Shown here: piece after piece, positions 28,718 through 38,727 of the stretch | Layout: each line of letters starts with the position of its first letter | How positions within the stretch are numbered: the first letter of the stretch is position 1 | Assembly: GCF_016899425.1 (NCBI RefSeq) | Contig: NZ_CP045994.1 | Span: 1,178,001 to 1,242,000, forward strand | Origin: Burkholderia sp. MS389 | GTDB taxonomy: Bacteria > Pseudomonadota > Gammaproteobacteria > Burkholderiales > Burkholderiaceae | Reading direction: 5' to 3' | DNA length: 64,000 nt | Notes under the pieces: generated by a model | What the model saw: only the letters and a program-made list of their open reading frames with translations | Database searches by the model: none | Told to the model about the DNA's origin: nothing | Position numbers and translations under genes: made by a program

Positions 28718-29470
28718 ATGCAATCCGTTCCGGCTTCCCTGTCCCTGACCGATACCGCGTTCTTCTTCGACTTCGACGGCACGCTCGTCGAGCTGGCGCC
28801 GACCCCCGACAGCATTCACGTTCCGCCGTCGCTGCTGACGCTGCTCGACGAGTTGTCGCGCCGCTCGCACGGCGCGGTCGCGATCGTGTCCGGACGCGGG
28901 ATCGACAACCTCGACACGTTCCTGAAGATGCCCGGCCTGCCGATCGCCGGCCTGCACGGCGCGGAGCGCCGCGACGCGAACGGCGACACGCAGCGCATCG
29001 GCTTCAACGACGAGCGCCTGCTGCGCATCGAGCGCGAGCTCGCAGGCGTGGTCGATCGCCATCCGGGCATGCTGCTCGAAATCAAGGGTGCGGCCGTCGC
29101 GCTGCACTTTCGCAATGCGCCCGAGCGCGAGGCGGTGGCGCGCGAAGCGGCCGAGCGCCTCGTCGCCGACTATCCGGATGCGTACGTGCTGCAACCCGGC
29201 AAGATGGTGTTCGAGATCAAGCCGAAGGGCGTCGACAAGGGGCGCGCGCTGGCCGCCTTCCTCGACGAGCCGCCGTTTGCGGGCCGCGTGCCGCTGTTCG
29301 CGGGCGACGACCTGACCGACGAGAAGGGCTTCGCGGTGGTCAACGCGCGCGGCGGCCTGTCGATCAAGGTCGGCGCGGGCGAGACGTCCGCGCGGATGCG
29401 GCTCGATTCGGTCGACGCACTGCATGAGCAGATCGCACGCTGGCTCGGCGCGGGGCAACCGCACGCATGA
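28718..29470 (+). CDS. otsB: Trehalose-6-phosphate phosphatase
   Basis: Dephosphorylates trehalose 6-phosphate; HAD-superfamily enzyme of 250 aa from ATG 28718 (MQSVPASLSLTD). The nucleophile motif FFDFDGTLVE carries Asp18 and Asp20; VAIVSGR is motif II; GDDLTDEKGF is motif IV. Its stop overlaps the otsA start (ATGA). otsB before otsA is a common order. Confidence 0.96.
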   Translation: MQSVPASLSLTDTAFFFDFDGTLVELAPTPDSIHVPPSLLTLLDELSRRSHGAVAIVSGRGIDNLDTFLKMPGLPIAGLHGAERRDANGDTQRIGFNDERLLRIERELAGVVDRHPGMLLEIKGAAVALHFRNAPEREAVAREAAERLVADYPDAYVLQPGKMVFEIKPKGVDKGRALAAFLDEPPFAGRVPLFAGDDLTDEKGFAVVNARGGLSIKVGAGETSARMRLDSVDALHEQIARWLGAGQPHA

Positions 29471-30852
29471 GCCGGCTCATCATCGTTTCAAACCGCGTCG
29501 CACCGATTTCGGAAGGCGAACCGGCGGCGGGCGGCCTCGCGATCGGCGTCTACGACGCGCTGAAGGAAACCGGCGGCATGTGGTTCGGCTGGAGCGGCGA
29601 AGTGGTCGCGTCCGGCGCGCCGCAGCCGCAGATCCGCATCGAGGAGCGCGGGCCGGTGACGTTCGCGACCGTCGGGCTGTCGCGCCGCGATTACGACCAG
29701 TACTACCGCGGTTTCTCGAACGCGACGCTGTGGCCCGCGTTTCACTACCGCGCGGACCTGATCCAGTACGATCGCCACGAATTCGACGGCTACCGCCGCG
29801 TCAACGTGTGGCTCGCGCAGCAGCTCGTGCCGCTGCTGCAGGACGACGACGTGATCTGGGTGCACGACTATCACCTGATTCCGTTCGCGCGCGCGCTGCG
29901 CGACGCCGGCGTGAAGAACCGCATCGGCTTCTTCCTGCACATCCCGTTTCCGGCCGCGCAGGTGCTCGTCAACGTGCCGCCGCACCGCGAGCTCGTCGAG
30001 TCGCTGTGCGCGTTCGATCTGCTCGGCTTCCAGACCGAGCCCGATCTGCGCGCGTTCTGCGACTACATCGCGTTCGAGGCGGACGGCGAGGTCGAGCACG
30101 ACGGGCACACGGCGCACGTGCGGGCGTTCGGCCAGACGCTGCGCGCGGCCGCCTATCCGATCGGCGTGTATCCGGACGAGATCGCGTCGCTCGCGCAGGC
30201 GGGCGAGCACGGCAAGGCGGTGCGCACGCTCGCGACGTCGCTGCGCGGGCGGCAACTGATCATGAGCGTCGACCGGCTCGATTATTCGAAGGGGCTCGTC
30301 GAGCGCTTCCGGGCGTTCGAGAAGCTGCTCGAGCATCAGGCGTCGATTCGCAACCGCGTGTCGTTCCTGCAGATCGCGCCGTCGACGCGCGCGGACCTGC
30401 GCGCGTATCAGGACATCCGGCTGCAGCTCGAAGCGGAGTCGGGGCGCATCAACGGGCGCTACGCGGAGCTCGACTGGGCGCCGATCCTCTACATTCACCG
30501 CCAGTACGACCGGCAGCTGCTGGCCGCGCTGTACCGGCTCGCGCGCGTGGGTTTCGTGACGCCGCTGCGCGACGGGATGAACCTCGTCGCGAAGGAGTAC
30601 GTGTCCGCGCAGAATCCGGACGATCCGGGCGTGCTGGTGCTGTCGCGCTTCGCGGGCGCCGCGCGCGAGCTCACGGGCGCGCTGATCGTCAATCCGATCG
30701 ATATCGACGGGATGGCCGATGCGCTGTCGCAGGCGCTGACGATGCCGCTCGCCGAACGGCGCGCACGCTATGCGGACATGATCGCGCAGCTTCGCGAGAA
30801 CAACGTGTCGGTGTGGCGGGACAATTTTCTGCGCGATCTGCAGCAGGTCTGA
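29467..30852 (+). CDS. otsA: Alpha,alpha-trehalose-phosphate synthase (UDP-forming)
   Basis: Makes trehalose 6-phosphate from UDP-glucose and glucose 6-phosphate; GT20, 461 aa. Family motifs: SNRVAP at the N-terminus, [60 protein letters not shown] and the late [14 protein letters not shown]. Translationally coupled to otsB. Trehalose here probably serves as an osmotic or desiccation protectant. Confidence 0.97.
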   Translation: MSRLIIVSNRVAPISEGEPAAGGLAIGVYDALKETGGMWFGWSGEVVASGAPQPQIRIEERGPVTFATVGLSRRDYDQYYRGFSNATLWPAFHYRADLIQYDRHEFDGYRRVNVWLAQQLVPLLQDDDVIWVHDYHLIPFARALRDAGVKNRIGFFLHIPFPAAQVLVNVPPHRELVESLCAFDLLGFQTEPDLRAFCDYIAFEADGEVEHDGHTAHVRAFGQTLRAAAYPIGVYPDEIASLAQAGEHGKAVRTLATSLRGRQLIMSVDRLDYSKGLVERFRAFEKLLEHQASIRNRVSFLQIAPSTRADLRAYQDIRLQLEAESGRINGRYAELDWAPILYIHRQYDRQLLAALYRLARVGFVTPLRDGMNLVAKEYVSAQNPDDPGVLVLSRFAGAARELTGALIVNPIDIDGMADALSQALTMPLAERRARYADMIAQLRENNVSVWRDNFLRDLQQV

Positions 30853-30880
30853 TCCCGATCCATTGCTGCCGCTGCAATTG

Positions 30881-30916
30881 AAAAAGCCGCCGTGCGAGCA
30901 AGCACGGCGGCTTTTT
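30881..30916. terminator. Bidirectional terminator between otsA and the ABC exporter
   Basis: Perfect 15-bp stem AAAAAGCCGCCGTGC/GCACGGCGGCTTTTT with a 6-base loop. It has a T-run on both strands and lies between two converging genes. Confidence 0.95.
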
Positions 30917-30939
30917 CGTTGGCCGGATGCCGACGCGCG

Positions 30940-32853
30940 TCAGGCCACGCGTTCGCCGGTCGGCGTGTTGCCGTCGGTGGCCGCATGATGGCGGCCGTGC
31001 TGCTTCGCGAGCAGATCGCGGTACAGGCCGGGGCGGCTGCGCAGCACCTCGGGCGGGCCGTCGTCGATCACCTTGCCGTTGCTCATCACGATGATGCGGT
31101 CGAAGTTGCGCAGCGTCGACAGGCGGTGCGCGATCGCGATCACCGTGCGGCCGACCATCAGTCGGTCGAGCGCGCTCTGGATCGCTTCCTCGGATGCGCT
31201 GTCGAGCGCCGACGTCGCTTCGTCGAGCAGCAGAATCGGCGCATTCTTCAGGATCGCGCGCGCGATCGCGATGCGCTGGCGCTGGCCGCCCGACAGCTTG
31301 ACGCCGCGGTCGCCGACGATCGTGTCATAGCCTTCCGGCATCGCCTCGATGAACTCCGCGCAGCGCGCGTCGCGCGCTGCGGCGAGCACTTCGTCGCGGG
31401 TCGCGTCGGGGCGGCCGTACGCGATGTTGTCGTAGATGGTCCGGTGCAGCAGCGAGATGTCCTGCGGCACCAGCGCGATCGCGTGGCGCAGGCTGTCCTG
31501 CGTGATGGCCTTCACGTCCTGGCCGTCGACCTTCACGACGCCGTCCTGCGTGTCGTAGAAGCGCTGCAGCAGCGCGAGCACGGTCGATTTGCCCGCGCCC
31601 GACTTGCCGATCAGGCCGACGCGCTGGCCCGGCTCGATATGCAGGTCGAAGTGGTCGAGGATCGCGCGGCGGTGCGGGTACGCGAACGTCACGCGCTCGA
31701 AGTCGACGCGGCCGCCCGTGGCCGACAGCGGCTGCGCGTCCGAGCGGTCCGGCATCCCGTGCGGCTCGAGCAGCGTCTTCACCGCTTCGGACAGGCGCGC
31801 GACGTGCTGCGTGACGTCGACGAGCGCGACCGCGAGGTCGCGCGTGCCGTGCAGGATCGTGAAGCCGAGCGAGCTGACGAGCACGATGTCGCCCGACGTC
31901 GCGCGGCCCTGATCCCACAGCCACAGCGCCCAGCCAAGCAGGCCGGCGGACAGCATCGCGGTGATCACCGCGTGCAGGAGCCGCAGCTTTTCGAGATAGA
32001 GCAGGCTCTGCTGGCGTGCGTCCATCTCGGCCTTCACCGTCGCGCTGAAGCGCTTCTGTTCGCGCAGCGTCATCCCGAACGCGCGCACAAGGCCCATGTT
32101 GCCGATCACGTCGACGAGCTCGCCGTCGACCGCCGCGGCCTTCGCCGCGAACGCGTGATGGCGTGCGGAGCCGCGGCCGGCGAGCTTGAACAGGATGACG
32201 GACAGTACGGCCGAACAGCCGAGCAGGCCGGCCGCCATCAGCGGATTGACGACGATGATCATCAGGATCGCGCCCATCACCGCGATGCACGGCGGCAGCA
32301 CGTTCCACGCCATCGTGTTCTCCGACGTGTAGACCGCGTTCGACGTGGCCGTGATGCGGCTGGCGAGCGTGCCGGGCTGCTTCTCCGAGTAATACGTCGG
32401 CGAATGGCCGATCAGGTACTGGAACAGGTCGCGCCGCAGGTCGCCGGTGACCGCGACGAACGTGTGCGCGGCGACCCAGCCGCCGACGCGCCACAGCAGG
32501 TTGTCGGCCGCGATCAGCCCGACGAGCAGCGCGAACGCGCTCCACAGCGGGCCCGGGTGATGGCGTCCGGTCGCGAGCACGTCGATCAGGTGCTTGATCG
32601 CATATTGCGAGCCGAGCGCGCAGCCGACGGCGGCCAGCACGCTGCAGAGCACGACCAGGTGCGCGACGGGGTGGAGGCGGATGTAGCGGAACAGGAACGC
32701 GATCGGCCGATGCGCGTAGCTCGACAGCTTCGCGTTGTGGGCGTTGCGCTGGGCGGGGGTGAGAGATTCCAAAATATGGGTGCGGTGATTCGGTGATTGA
32801 GCGGGGCGGCTGGGTCGCAGGCCGGCGTTCGCCCGGACTGAATAATCCGGCAT
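30940..32853 (-). CDS. ABC exporter, fused membrane and ATPase domains (MsbA-like)
   Basis: 637 aa from ATG 32853 (MPDYSVRANAGLRPS); the true start could be slightly further in. Six-helix membrane domain (about 80-370) and an ATPase domain: Walker A GLIGKSGAGKST, Q-loop LVPQDISLL, signature KLSGGQRQRIAIARA, Walker B PILLLDEATSALD and switch His in IAIAHRLSTL. Typical half-size type IV exporter forming homodimers. Substrate unknown; lipid or drug export is common in the MsbA group. The nearest neighbour is a glycosyltransferase read in the opposite direction. Confidence 0.92.
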   Translation of the reverse strand: MPDYSVRANAGLRPSRPAQSPNHRTHILESLTPAQRNAHNAKLSSYAHRPIAFLFRYIRLHPVAHLVVLCSVLAAVGCALGSQYAIKHLIDVLATGRHHPGPLWSAFALLVGLIAADNLLWRVGGWVAAHTFVAVTGDLRRDLFQYLIGHSPTYYSEKQPGTLASRITATSNAVYTSENTMAWNVLPPCIAVMGAILMIIVVNPLMAAGLLGCSAVLSVILFKLAGRGSARHHAFAAKAAAVDGELVDVIGNMGLVRAFGMTLREQKRFSATVKAEMDARQQSLLYLEKLRLLHAVITAMLSAGLLGWALWLWDQGRATSGDIVLVSSLGFTILHGTRDLAVALVDVTQHVARLSEAVKTLLEPHGMPDRSDAQPLSATGGRVDFERVTFAYPHRRAILDHFDLHIEPGQRVGLIGKSGAGKSTVLALLQRFYDTQDGVVKVDGQDVKAITQDSLRHAIALVPQDISLLHRTIYDNIAYGRPDATRDEVLAAARDARCAEFIEAMPEGYDTIVGDRGVKLSGGQRQRIAIARAILKNAPILLLDEATSALDSASEEAIQSALDRLMVGRTVIAIAHRLSTLRNFDRIIVMSNGKVIDDGPPEVLRSRPGLYRDLLAKQHGRHHAATDGNTPTGERVA

Positions 32854-33333
32854 TGTAAACAACGCCGCGCGTCGCGCTGCGCGAATCTTGCCTTGGCCAG
32901 GGGCTCGCGCTCGATTTTGAGATAAAATCCGGCATCCCGTCCTGCGTGCCGGAATCACGCTGCCGGCAGCTGCGGGTTAACAAGGATCGCCAAAACGGCC
33001 TTCCACTCTAGAACGGACGCCCGAGTCCGCGGGTTGCAAAGTGTTGCGCCTTTGTAACAAAGTAAAGTGTTTGAAATGTCGTGCGCCGTATCGGGAATAA
33101 CCCTAGATAATCGGCTCCGGGTTCGATTCCAGGTTTTTTTACGAACCCCTGTCAACGGGTCTTCGTTTCAAACGTTCTATGCCTGTCGCGTCGCCGACGC
33201 TCCTTGAGCAGCGCGGGTTCGACGCCCCCGGCAGGCTGATTCGTCCGAGGTTCGGACGACATGTTTCCAGCCCGGACCACCGGCAGGTTGCCGACCCATA
33301 CCTGGTTTTTTGCCGATTTTTTAGGAGTTACGC
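32854..33333. other. 480-bp divergent intergenic region
   Basis: Separates the ABC exporter (minus) from the glycosyltransferase (plus). No gene seen. It contains a GATAAT-like -10 box at 33107-33112 without a good -35, a T7 run at about 33134-33140, and a Shine-Dalgarno AGGAGTT just before the glycosyltransferase ATG. Confidence 0.5.
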
Positions 33334-34398
33334 ATGCGAATCGCCCAAATCGCTCCGTTGCATGAAGCGGTGCCCCCGAAACTGTACGGCGGTACCGAGC
33401 GAGTGGTGTCCTATCTCACCGAAGCACTCGTCGAGATGGGGCATGACGTCACGCTCTTCGCGAGCGGCGATTCGCAAACCTCCGCGAAGCTCGAAGCGTG
33501 CTGGCCGCAGGCGCTGCGCCTCGACCCGACGATCCGCGACGTGATGGCCCCGCACATGCTGCTCCTCGAGCAGGTGCGCCGTCGCGCGGAAGAGTTCGAC
33601 GTCCTGCACTGCCATATCGACTACTACCCGTTCTCGCTGTTCTCGCGCCAGCCGGTCCCGCATCTGACGACGATGCACGGCCGTCTCGACCTGCCGGAAC
33701 TGCAGCCGATCTTCAACGCGTTCAGCGACGTGCCGGTCGTGTCGATCTCCGACAACCAGCGCATCCCGCTGCCGCAGGCGAACTGGCTGTCGACCGTCTA
33801 CCACGGCCTGCCGGAAAACCTGCTGACGCCGATCCCGAACGTGAAGCCGAGCTACCTCGCGTTCCTCGGCCGCATCTCGCCGGAGAAGCGCGTCGACACG
33901 GCGATCCGCATCGCCGAGCAGGCCGGCCTGCCGATCAAGATTGCCGCGAAGCTCGACAAGGCCGACCGCGCGTACTACGAAGAGAAGATCAAGCCGCTGT
34001 TCGCGCTGCCGCACGTCGAGTACATCGGCGAAATCAGCGAGTCGGAGAAGACCGAATTCCTCGGCAACGCGCATGCGCTGCTGTTCCCGATCGACTGGCC
34101 GGAGCCCTTCGGCCTGGTGATGATCGAGGCGATGGCCTGCGGCACGCCGGTGATCGCGTTCAAGCGCGGCTCGGTGCCGGAAGTGATCGACAACGGCGTG
34201 TCGGGCTTCGTCGTCGAAGACGAATTGTCGGCCGTCGCCGCGCTCAAGCGTCTCGATACGCTGCCGCGCGAGAAGGTTCGCGCCGCGTTCGAAGCCCGTT
34301 TCTCGTCGAAGGTGATGGCGCAGAACTACGTGAAGGGCTACGAGGAACTGCTGCGCCAGAAGCGCCGCACGGTGCTCCGCGAAGTCAACGCAAGCTGA
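33334..34398 (+). CDS. Glycosyltransferase family 4 protein
   Basis: 354 aa, GT-B fold. N-terminal MRIAQIAPLHEAVPPKLYGG has the GGTER acceptor-loop motif, and the C-terminal donor-binding EPFGLVMIEAMACGTPVIAF shows the retaining Ex7E motif. LGRISPEKRVDTAI is the usual strand-loop start of the second domain. A clear AGGAGTT ribosome site precedes the ATG. Sugar donor and acceptor cannot be told; it is not inside a polysaccharide cluster. Confidence 0.9.
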   Translation: MRIAQIAPLHEAVPPKLYGGTERVVSYLTEALVEMGHDVTLFASGDSQTSAKLEACWPQALRLDPTIRDVMAPHMLLLEQVRRRAEEFDVLHCHIDYYPFSLFSRQPVPHLTTMHGRLDLPELQPIFNAFSDVPVVSISDNQRIPLPQANWLSTVYHGLPENLLTPIPNVKPSYLAFLGRISPEKRVDTAIRIAEQAGLPIKIAAKLDKADRAYYEEKIKPLFALPHVEYIGEISESEKTEFLGNAHALLFPIDWPEPFGLVMIEAMACGTPVIAFKRGSVPEVIDNGVSGFVVEDELSAVAALKRLDTLPREKVRAAFEARFSSKVMAQNYVKGYEELLRQKRRTVLREVNAS

Positions 34399-34427
34399 TT
34401 GCGGGCCGCCGCCGCGCGGCCGCCACG

Positions 34428-34457
34428 ACGCCCCGTCCGGGTTTTCCGGCGGGGCGT
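34428..34457 (+). terminator. Probable terminator after the glycosyltransferase
   Basis: ACGCCCCGTCCGG pairs with CCGGCGGGGCGT (one bulged T) over a GTTTT loop, followed by TGT. The T-run is poor. Confidence 0.5.
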
Positions 34458-34568
34458 TGTCACATCTGCGGCGCGGATCTGTTGTATTCTCGCCGCGCCC
34501 GACGCTGCGAACGGCCTCCGAAGCGGCCCGGCACACCATCCTGCCGTCTGTCCAGACGGTAATGTCCC

Positions 34569-34619
34569 TATAATGGCCGTGCCGTGAAATCCGGCCCGGT
34601 ACGACTATCCAGAGGAGAG
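34569..34619 (+). promoter_or_regulatory. -10 box and strong ribosome site deciding a TTG start
   Basis: A perfect TATAAT (34569-34574) has no clear -35. AGAGGAGAG at 34611-34619 sits 5 bases before TTG 34625, which supports that unusual start. Confidence 0.55.
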
Positions 34620-34624
34620 CAGTC

Positions 34625-35434
34625 TTGGCGAGAACGAAAACCACGCGCGCAGCGCCGGCCCCCGGCGCCGGCGTGATCTTCGCGTTGCGCGCGATCGGTC
34701 TCGTGCTGCTCGCGCGCTGGCTGTTCTCGATGTCCCAGATGGGCTATCGCTCGTCGCTGTCGGCGATGGTGTCGTCGCCGTGGGCATTCCTCTACCTCAT
34801 CCTGATCTTCCTGCTGCTCGCGCTGCCGGGCGCCGCCGCGCGGGCCGAGCGGCCGTTCCATCCGCTGCCGCAGTGGCTGCGCCAGGCGCTGCGCGTGTTC
34901 GCGCTGATCGGTTTCCTGTTTGCCGCGTGGTCGATCGGCGCGTTCACGTGGGCGGCCGGCTGGCGCCGCGCGCTGCATGCGGTGACGGCGACCAACGGCT
35001 GGCTCGTCGCCGCGCCGGCGCTGTACGCGGCGATCGTCTGGATCTGCCGGCCGCGGCCGCTGTGGCGGACCAACGTGGCCGCGCGCCGCTTCGCGGTCGG
35101 CCGGTATGCGATCTCGCTCGACGTGCTGACGCGCACCGCGATCGTCTGGATGGAAAGCCGCAAGGTCGGCCAGTACGACGCGCGCGAACTGTCGGTGCGC
35201 TGGCCCGGCCGGGTCGCACCTGCCGCGCCCGCCGCGGGCGAGCAGGGCGCGCAGCAGGCGGTCGTGCCGCCGCGTCGCGGCAGCCTGTTCAATCGGCCGA
35301 GGGTGGAACTGCTGTGGGATTCGCCGGCGGCTGTCGGCCACAACCGGCAGGTCGTGATGCGCACGCCGCTCGCGACCGAAGGGGACCGCGTCGCGGTGCT
35401 CGCGCTCGACGCGGCGCTCAAGCAAATCGTCTGA
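34625..35434 (+). CDS. Conserved membrane protein of unknown function
   Basis: 269 aa starting with TTG, supported by a strong Shine-Dalgarno sequence. Four hydrophobic segments in the first 150 residues (about 17-36, 52-70, 88-110, 125-143), then a soluble C-terminal part of about 110 residues with a Pro/Ala-rich linker (about 198-218). I do not recognise a family. The next gene, a DUF2214 membrane protein, starts 38 bases later, so the two are probably co-transcribed. Confidence 0.8.
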   Translation: MARTKTTRAAPAPGAGVIFALRAIGLVLLARWLFSMSQMGYRSSLSAMVSSPWAFLYLILIFLLLALPGAAARAERPFHPLPQWLRQALRVFALIGFLFAAWSIGAFTWAAGWRRALHAVTATNGWLVAAPALYAAIVWICRPRPLWRTNVAARRFAVGRYAISLDVLTRTAIVWMESRKVGQYDARELSVRWPGRVAPAAPAAGEQGAQQAVVPPRRGSLFNRPRVELLWDSPAAVGHNRQVVMRTPLATEGDRVAVLALDAALKQIV

Positions 35435-35472
35435 CAGGCTCGCGCACCGGGCGCGGGCGACAAGGAGGCGCG

Positions 35473-35937
35473 ATGATCGTCCGTTGGTTGCTGGCTGCCA
35501 TTCACCTGAGTGCGTTCGGCGTCGCGTTTGCCGCGATCGCGGCGCGTAACCGCGCGTTGCGCCGGCTCATCGCATCCGCGCAGGCGGTCGATTTGCCCGG
35601 CGTGTTCAAGGCCGATGCGGTCTGGGGCGTGTCGGCGCTCGTGCTGATCGCGACGGGCGTCGCACGCGCGTTCGGCGGTTTCGAGAAAGGCACCGCGTAC
35701 TACCTGCACGAACCGCTCTTTCACCTGAAGATGACCGCGCTCGTGCTGATCCTGCTGCTCGAGGTCGTGCCGATGCTGGGGCTGATCCGCTGGCGTGTCG
35801 CCGCGCGGCGGCAGCAGATGCCCGATATCGGCCGTGCGCGCACCTATGTGCGGGTCGGTCACTGGCAGGCGGTGCTGGTGATCGTCATCGTGTTCGCCGC
35901 GTCGGGGATGGCGCGGGGGATTGGCGCAGGCGGCTAG
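35473..35937 (+). CDS. DUF2214 family membrane protein
   Basis: 154 aa from ATG 35473 behind AAGGAGG. Four membrane segments (about 4-24, 48-66, 84-105, 132-150). The pattern AIHLSAFGVAFAAI near the N-terminus, GVFKADAVWGVSAL and HEPLFHLKMTALVLI fits DUF2214. Function unknown. It follows the unknown membrane protein at 34625. Confidence 0.82.
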   Translation: MIVRWLLAAIHLSAFGVAFAAIAARNRALRRLIASAQAVDLPGVFKADAVWGVSALVLIATGVARAFGGFEKGTAYYLHEPLFHLKMTALVLILLLEVVPMLGLIRWRVAARRQQMPDIGRARTYVRVGHWQAVLVIVIVFAASGMARGIGAGG

Positions 35938-35963
35938 GGACGCCCGGTTAGGGACGCCCGGTT
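35936..35963. repeat. Short direct repeat, 14-bp unit twice
   Basis: TAGGGACGCCCGGT occurs twice in tandem at the stop codon of the DUF2214 gene, followed by a partial third start (TAGGGGGCGG). Probably slippage. Confidence 0.7.
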
Positions 35964-36127
35964 AGGGGGCGGCAGGCCAGGGGATCCATCAGCGGGCGAC
36001 AGGCTAGCCGCGCGCGCGAATCCCGCTTTTGCTTCGCCGGCCTTTCCCGGCCGGCGATCGCCAATCCACCGGCGAACCGCATCATTCCGTCCGACCGGGC
36101 GGACCTGCCGCCCGGTTCGTCGCCCCC

Positions 36128-37480
36128 TCAACGCACGAGGCACGGGCGCTTGTTGTTGAACGTCCAGCCCGGGATCAGATACTGCATCGCCGCCGCGTCG
36201 TCGCGGGCGCCGAGGCCGTGCTGCTTGTACAGCTCGTGCGCGAGCGCGACCGCATCCATGTCGATGTCGATACCGAGCCCCGGCCGCTTCGGCACTTCCA
36301 CCAGCCCGTTCTCGATCTTCAGCGGCTCGCGCGTCAGCCGTTCGCCGTCCTGCCAGATCCAGTGCGTATCGATCGCGGTGACCTGGCCCGGCGCCGCGGC
36401 CGCGACGTGCGTGAACATCGCGAGCGACACGTCGAAGTGGTTGTTCGAATGCGAACCCCACGTGAGGCCCCAGTCGCGGCACATCTGCGCGACCCGCACC
36501 GAGCCCTGCATCGTCCAGAAATGCGGATCGGCGAGCGGGATGTCGACGGCGTGCAACTGCACCGCATGGCCCATCTGCCGCCAGTCGGTCGCGATCATGT
36601 TGGTGGCCGTCGGCAGCCCCGTCGCGCGGCGGAATTCGGCCATCACCTCGCGGCCCGAGTAACCGTTCTCCGCGCCGCACGGATCTTCCGCATACGCGAG
36701 CACGTGATGCTGATCGCGGCACAGTCGCACGGCCTCGTCGAGGGACCATGCGCCGTTCGGATCGAGCGTCACGCGCGCGTCGGGGAAGCGCTCGGCGAGC
36801 GCCGTCACGGCTTCGATCTCGCTCGCCCCGTCGAACACGCCACCCTTCAGCTTGAAGTCGTTGAAGCCGTAGCGCGCATGCGCGGCTTCGGCGAGCCGCA
36901 CGACGGCTTCGGGCGTCAGCGCGGCGTCGTCGCGCACGCGGGTCCAGTCGTCGGTCGCGCCGCGGCCGTCGCGATAGGGGAGCGCCGTCTTCGTGCGATC
37001 GCCGACGTAGAACAGGTAGCCGAGCATTTCGACCCGCTCGCGCTGCTGGCCTTCGCCGAGCAGCGCGGCGACCGGCACGCCGAGATGCTGGCCGAGCAGG
37101 TCGAGCAGCGCGGCTTCGAGCGCGGTGACCGCGTGGATCGTCGTGCGCAGGTCGAAGGTCTGCAGCCCGCGGCCGCTCGCGTCGCGGTCGGCGAAGGTGC
37201 GGCGCACGTCGTTGAGCACCGCGTGATAGTTGCCGACCGGCTGGCCGACGACGAGCGCGCGCGCGTCGTCGAGCGTGCGGCGGATGCTCTCGCCGCCCGG
37301 CACTTCGCCGACGCCCGTGCGGCCCGCGCTGTCCTTCAGGATCACGAGGTTGCGGGTGAAGAACGGGCCGTGCGCGCCGCTCAGGTTGAGCAGCATGCTG
37401 TCGTGGCCGGCGACCGGAATCGCTTGCAGGTCGACGATGCGCGGCGTGTCGTGGGAAGGCGAGGCAGTGACGGCGTTCAT
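36128..37480 (-). CDS. gudD: Glucarate dehydratase
   Basis: Enolase-superfamily enzyme that dehydrates D-glucarate to 5-keto-4-deoxyglucarate; 450 aa from ATG 37480 ([15 protein letters not shown]). Catalytic and metal residues are visible in [13 protein letters not shown] (KxK base), [17 protein letters not shown] and [13 protein letters not shown] (His base). The length matches E. coli GudD (446). A FadR/GntR regulator is read divergently 362 bases away and is the likely controller. Confidence 0.95.
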   Translation of the reverse strand: MNAVTASPSHDTPRIVDLQAIPVAGHDSMLLNLSGAHGPFFTRNLVILKDSAGRTGVGEVPGGESIRRTLDDARALVVGQPVGNYHAVLNDVRRTFADRDASGRGLQTFDLRTTIHAVTALEAALLDLLGQHLGVPVAALLGEGQQRERVEMLGYLFYVGDRTKTALPYRDGRGATDDWTRVRDDAALTPEAVVRLAEAAHARYGFNDFKLKGGVFDGASEIEAVTALAERFPDARVTLDPNGAWSLDEAVRLCRDQHHVLAYAEDPCGAENGYSGREVMAEFRRATGLPTATNMIATDWRQMGHAVQLHAVDIPLADPHFWTMQGSVRVAQMCRDWGLTWGSHSNNHFDVSLAMFTHVAAAAPGQVTAIDTHWIWQDGERLTREPLKIENGLVEVPKRPGLGIDIDMDAVALAHELYKQHGLGARDDAAAMQYLIPGWTFNNKRPCLVR

Positions 37481-37736
37481 GGGCGGCGATGGCGAAAAAG
37501 TAGGCGATGCCGTGCGGCAAAAGCTTTGCCGCGCGCGGCGTGAGGTGCGATCATTCGACAACCGACGTGCGCGGCGCGCAAGCCCCGCATGTCGACGCAA
37601 CCCGAACACGGGGTGGAAGCGACAACCGGGCCCATGGAGCGCAGCGCGCGAACACGGGTCGATCGATCGTTACGCACGGGACCAGGCGGGACTGAACAGC
37701 CGACCTGAGTCGACAGGAGACTGTGCGCCGATCATC

Positions 37737-37767
37737 AGTCGTCGGATGACTTGTGACGCAGTATAAT
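37737..37767 (+). promoter_or_regulatory. Promoter of the FadR-type gene with overlapping operator-like dyad
   Basis: A near-perfect inverted repeat AGTCGTC-G-GATGACT (37737-37751) covers the -35 region. A perfect TATAAT lies at 37762-37767. This is the arrangement expected of a self-repressing regulator; which protein binds is inference. Confidence 0.5.
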
Positions 37768-37842
37768 GAATCATCGGCTTTCGCTCAAACCCCGCGTAAA
37801 CCCTCGGCTCACATTACGATCATTCAAAAAGGAACCGGCCAC

Positions 37843-38592
37843 ATGTCCGTGCCTACGCTTCCCGCAGCGCCGCGCCGTCGCGCACGCAGCCTCGCACAAG
37901 ATGTCGTCGACGCGCTGACCGCGCAGATCGAAAACGGCACACTGCGTCCCGGCGACAAGCTGCCGACCGAAACCGAAGTCATGGCGGCGCAGGGCGTGAG
38001 CCGGACGGTCGTGCGCGAGGCGATCTCGCGGATGCAGGCGAGCGGCCTCGTCGAGACGCGCCACGGCATCGGCAGCTTCGTGCTCGAGCCGTCGCGCCGC
38101 CAGACGCTCGGCATCGATCCCGCGACGATCACGACGCTGCGCGACGTGCTCGCGGTGCTGGAGCTGCGCATCAGCCTCGAAAGCGAGTGCGCGAGCCTCG
38201 CCGCGCAGCGCGCGAACGATGCCGACCTCGCCGCGCTGCGGCGCGCGCTCGACGCGATCGCGACGGGCGCGGGCGGCGGCCGCGACACCGCGCAGCTCGA
38301 CTTCCAGTTCCACCTGCAGATCGCGCAATCCACCGGCAACCGCTATTTCGTCGACATCATGACGCAGCTCGGCACGTCGATCATCCCGCGCACGCGCGTG
38401 AATTCGGCGCGCTTTGCCGGCGACGACCTCGAGCGCTACGTCGGCCGGCTGAATCACGAGCACGAGGACATCTACGAGGCAATCGCGCGCCACGACCCGG
38501 AAGCGGCCCGCGCCGCGATGCGCACGCATCTCACGAACAGCCGCGAGCGGCTGCGCCGCGCGCACGAGGCGGCGGAGGCCGAAGCCGGCTGA
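37843..38592 (+). CDS. FadR/GntR-family transcriptional regulator
   Basis: 249 aa from ATG 37843, behind AAAAAGGAACC. N-terminal winged helix (RPGDKLPTETEVMAAQGVSR, then EAISRMQASGLVETRHGIGSFV) and the FCD effector domain (about 110-235) with the helical His/Asp metal-binding pattern DFQFHLQIAQSTGNRYF and HEHEDIYEAIARHDPEAAR. Regulators of this group often control sugar-acid catabolism, which fits the divergent gudD. Confidence 0.92.
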   Translation: MSVPTLPAAPRRRARSLAQDVVDALTAQIENGTLRPGDKLPTETEVMAAQGVSRTVVREAISRMQASGLVETRHGIGSFVLEPSRRQTLGIDPATITTLRDVLAVLELRISLESECASLAAQRANDADLAALRRALDAIATGAGGGRDTAQLDFQFHLQIAQSTGNRYFVDIMTQLGTSIIPRTRVNSARFAGDDLERYVGRLNHEHEDIYEAIARHDPEAARAAMRTHLTNSRERLRRAHEAAEAEAG

Positions 38593-38727
38593 CCGCCGGG
38601 TTGCGGAGCCCGCGCGGCTGCGCGCGGGTGAAATCGCTTTAACATCAGTCGTCATATGAGATCGGGGTGATTCCGCCGATCTTCACGGCCGGGCGGCGTG
38701 CCCGCCGCCGGCCGCCCGCCTCGCCGA

